DNA of 64,000 nt, taken from positions 27,698,699-27,762,698 of the forward strand of contig NW_023998414.1 of NCBI RefSeq assembly GCF_014805625.2. Direction: 5' to 3'. The notes under the pieces were generated by a model. It made no database searches. It was not told where the DNA came from and saw nothing but the letters and a program-made list of their open reading frames with translations. The DNA comes from Glossina fuscipes (lineage: Eukaryota; Arthropoda; Insecta; Diptera; Glossinidae). Of this stretch, positions 62,290 to 64,000 are shown in pieces (within the stretch, counting starts at the first letter, position 1; each line of letters opens with the position of its first letter). The position numbers and the translations under genes were made by a program.

Positions 62290-64000
62290 TTAAATAGATT
62301 TGTCATATTTGTAAGCCGTGATAGAAATAAAACAGTTCTCTAATTTGACGTTGATTAACTTTGAACTTCTAACTAATCATTTGCAATCAATGTAATGCGG
62401 TATGGGTCATATTAACTTTGTGCGGATTTATGTAACAGCCAAACACACTTAAGGTAGTCCCACCTTCTATTACACTGATCGAATCAAAATCCGTCTGTTT
62501 GTCTAATGCCTTTGTGTTCAATCTCAACTTATAGTTAGCAATTTTTGATATATTTCGATGCATATCAGCAAAGTGACATCATCTCATGCAAGGATGGTCT
62601 CTATTGGAAATGAATCAGAGCAGACTATTAGTACAATTAATACTTATATCATGTATAAGGCTCCATTTGAACAAATTACTACATGCAAAAAAAATTTTTT
62701 GACAAAAAAAGGCCTCTTTCATATAACCGTTTGAACGTAAACTGAATCTTCAAAAGGCGAAGAACTCTCATGAAAACTAGGATCTTATATGCCAAATAGT
62801 CGAACTTTGAATATTTTATGATGAAAGTTGGGCTGTGGTGGCAAATTAGCGTAAAACTTAAGCGTAGGAAATTCGAATCACGTGAACCCTTACATACCCT
62901 TATGGGGTGAACAATAATAAATTCTTTAAGCAGTGAGTTGCGTTTGCTAAATTTGACTAACGTCAGCCCTCCGGTTTAGGATATTTAATGGTCGAAATTG
63001 TGGGACTGTGGGAATGTTTTCACTTGTCAACTGTAATAGAAGAAACTGCAGCAAATTTGCATCCTTTAAGTCAAAGTTTTTGGAAACGATCCGCTATTGA
63101 GATACCGATGATGGCAATAAAGTTTTTTTTTTTTTTAAATTTTGTGATGAAAACAAGTGAAGCAAAATAAGAGCTTTGAGACGGAAAATTACTACATTTT
63201 GACTATGTCAGTTGACGTTTTGTGTCCTTCCATATCCAAAGGCATAGCTTTCGAAAGATATAATAACTCCAAGATCATCAAATGAAGAATTTTATTATGG
63301 CATGTAATTGGTCGGTCTTGCCTGGCAAGAAGCTTTTCTACTCCTTCCTTTTTTATGTTAGCTTGTCTGCATTCATTGTTGTCATTATCGCCCTCATCCT
63401 TTTCGTCAGCGTAGTCGAAACAACTAAGCACACAATCTGTTCTGTGATGATCGCGAAAAAAAAAAGAAGAAAACAAAATACAATTTAAGATGCTAGCGGT
63501 CATTTGATGCAATTTACTTATTTGTGTACACACAAGAACACGCAAGAATAACAAGGTATATTAATTTAATCATCCCATATGCAATTATGAAGAATGCACA
63601 CATTTCTTAGAGATTTTTCGAAATTTTGGAATATGTCAAAAAAATGTCGTCTCTACTTCATGCACATAAGCTATGGCAGAAAATTATGATTGCTTTTTTA
63701 CTGTCGTATTTACGACGAGAGATCAAATGATTCTTTTCGCGCGTTTACATCAAATTTTTTAAGCAAGTTTTTGTACAACAATACAATGTGTGTCCAATGT
63801 ATTTAAAATATTTTCCTCAATCTTGGTTATGTGTTTCTTTTTTGTTTCGCATTCAACATTTTATCCAATTCGATCTAACTACCGCGGGAGGCCATTTGAT
63901 CGGACGTAGCAGTTGTATATATGTCAACTTCATAGTTATGTGATTTTGTTGCAAACTTGCGAACTTATACGTGTTCATTATTCATTTTAAATTTGGCTGC
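62290..64000. other. Non-coding stretch
   Basis: No gene supported. The region 62440-62660 has CCGTCTGTTTGTCTAATGCC and is probably an old dispersed repeat fragment. The 120-codon minus-strand frame at 63192-63554 and the overlapping 68-codon plus frame at 63282-63488 contain no recognisable domain, although the plus frame reads as a short membrane-like segment. Confidence 0.45.

Noticed and set aside
63192..63554. 120-codon minus-strand frame
   Set aside because: No recognisable motif and an overlapping open frame on the other strand; considered chance.

Overview
The window is A+T-rich, gene-poor eukaryotic DNA from a higher fly. It is full of microsatellites, homopolymer runs and decayed transposons, and no bacterial, viral or CRISPR features are visible. 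The assignment to Diptera (Schizophora, possibly a tephritid-like fly) rests on three things: a single-exon forkhead gene closest to Drosophila fd19B, remnants of jockey-type and mariner-type elements, and dispersed repeats of the style common in fly intergenic DNA. The species cannot be named from the sequence.

Only one protein-coding gene can be defended: the forkhead gene on the minus strand at 37013..37678 (221 codons, one exon). It has a recognisable TATA/initiator core promoter, a short 5' UTR without upstream ATGs, and a polyadenylation signal downstream.

The main discovery is a long inverted duplication of this gene's 5' end. About 770 bp (37647..38418), covering the upstream region, core promoter, 5' UTR and first ten codons, reappears in opposite orientation at 61252..62042. 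By eye the arms differ by roughly 14 substitutions and a few indels. In the copy the reading frame stops right after codon 10, so it is an orphan promoter joined to unrelated DNA. The two promoters point away from each other across about 22.8 kb. Inverted repeats of this length and similarity could also mediate inversion of the DNA between them.

Layout: 1-12.7 kb is low-complexity DNA with copies of a dispersed repeat (called B here). At 12.7-13.7 kb there is a degenerate trinucleotide array containing three copies of a 230-bp unit. From 13.7 to 31 kb there are further simple repeats and copies of dispersed repeats A and B. At 31.4-33.0 kb lie a tRNA-like remnant, a dead jockey-clade reverse transcriptase and a Tc1/mariner-type transposase remnant. 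The forkhead gene and its upstream arm occupy 36.8-38.4 kb. Three further mariner remnants sit at 40-44 kb. From 44 to 61 kb there is mostly simple sequence and one repeat A copy. The duplicated promoter arm is at 61.25-62.04 kb, followed by a long (TA)n tract. Remaining open frames were judged to be chance frames in simple sequence. All homology calls come from reading translations by eye; no database search was possible.
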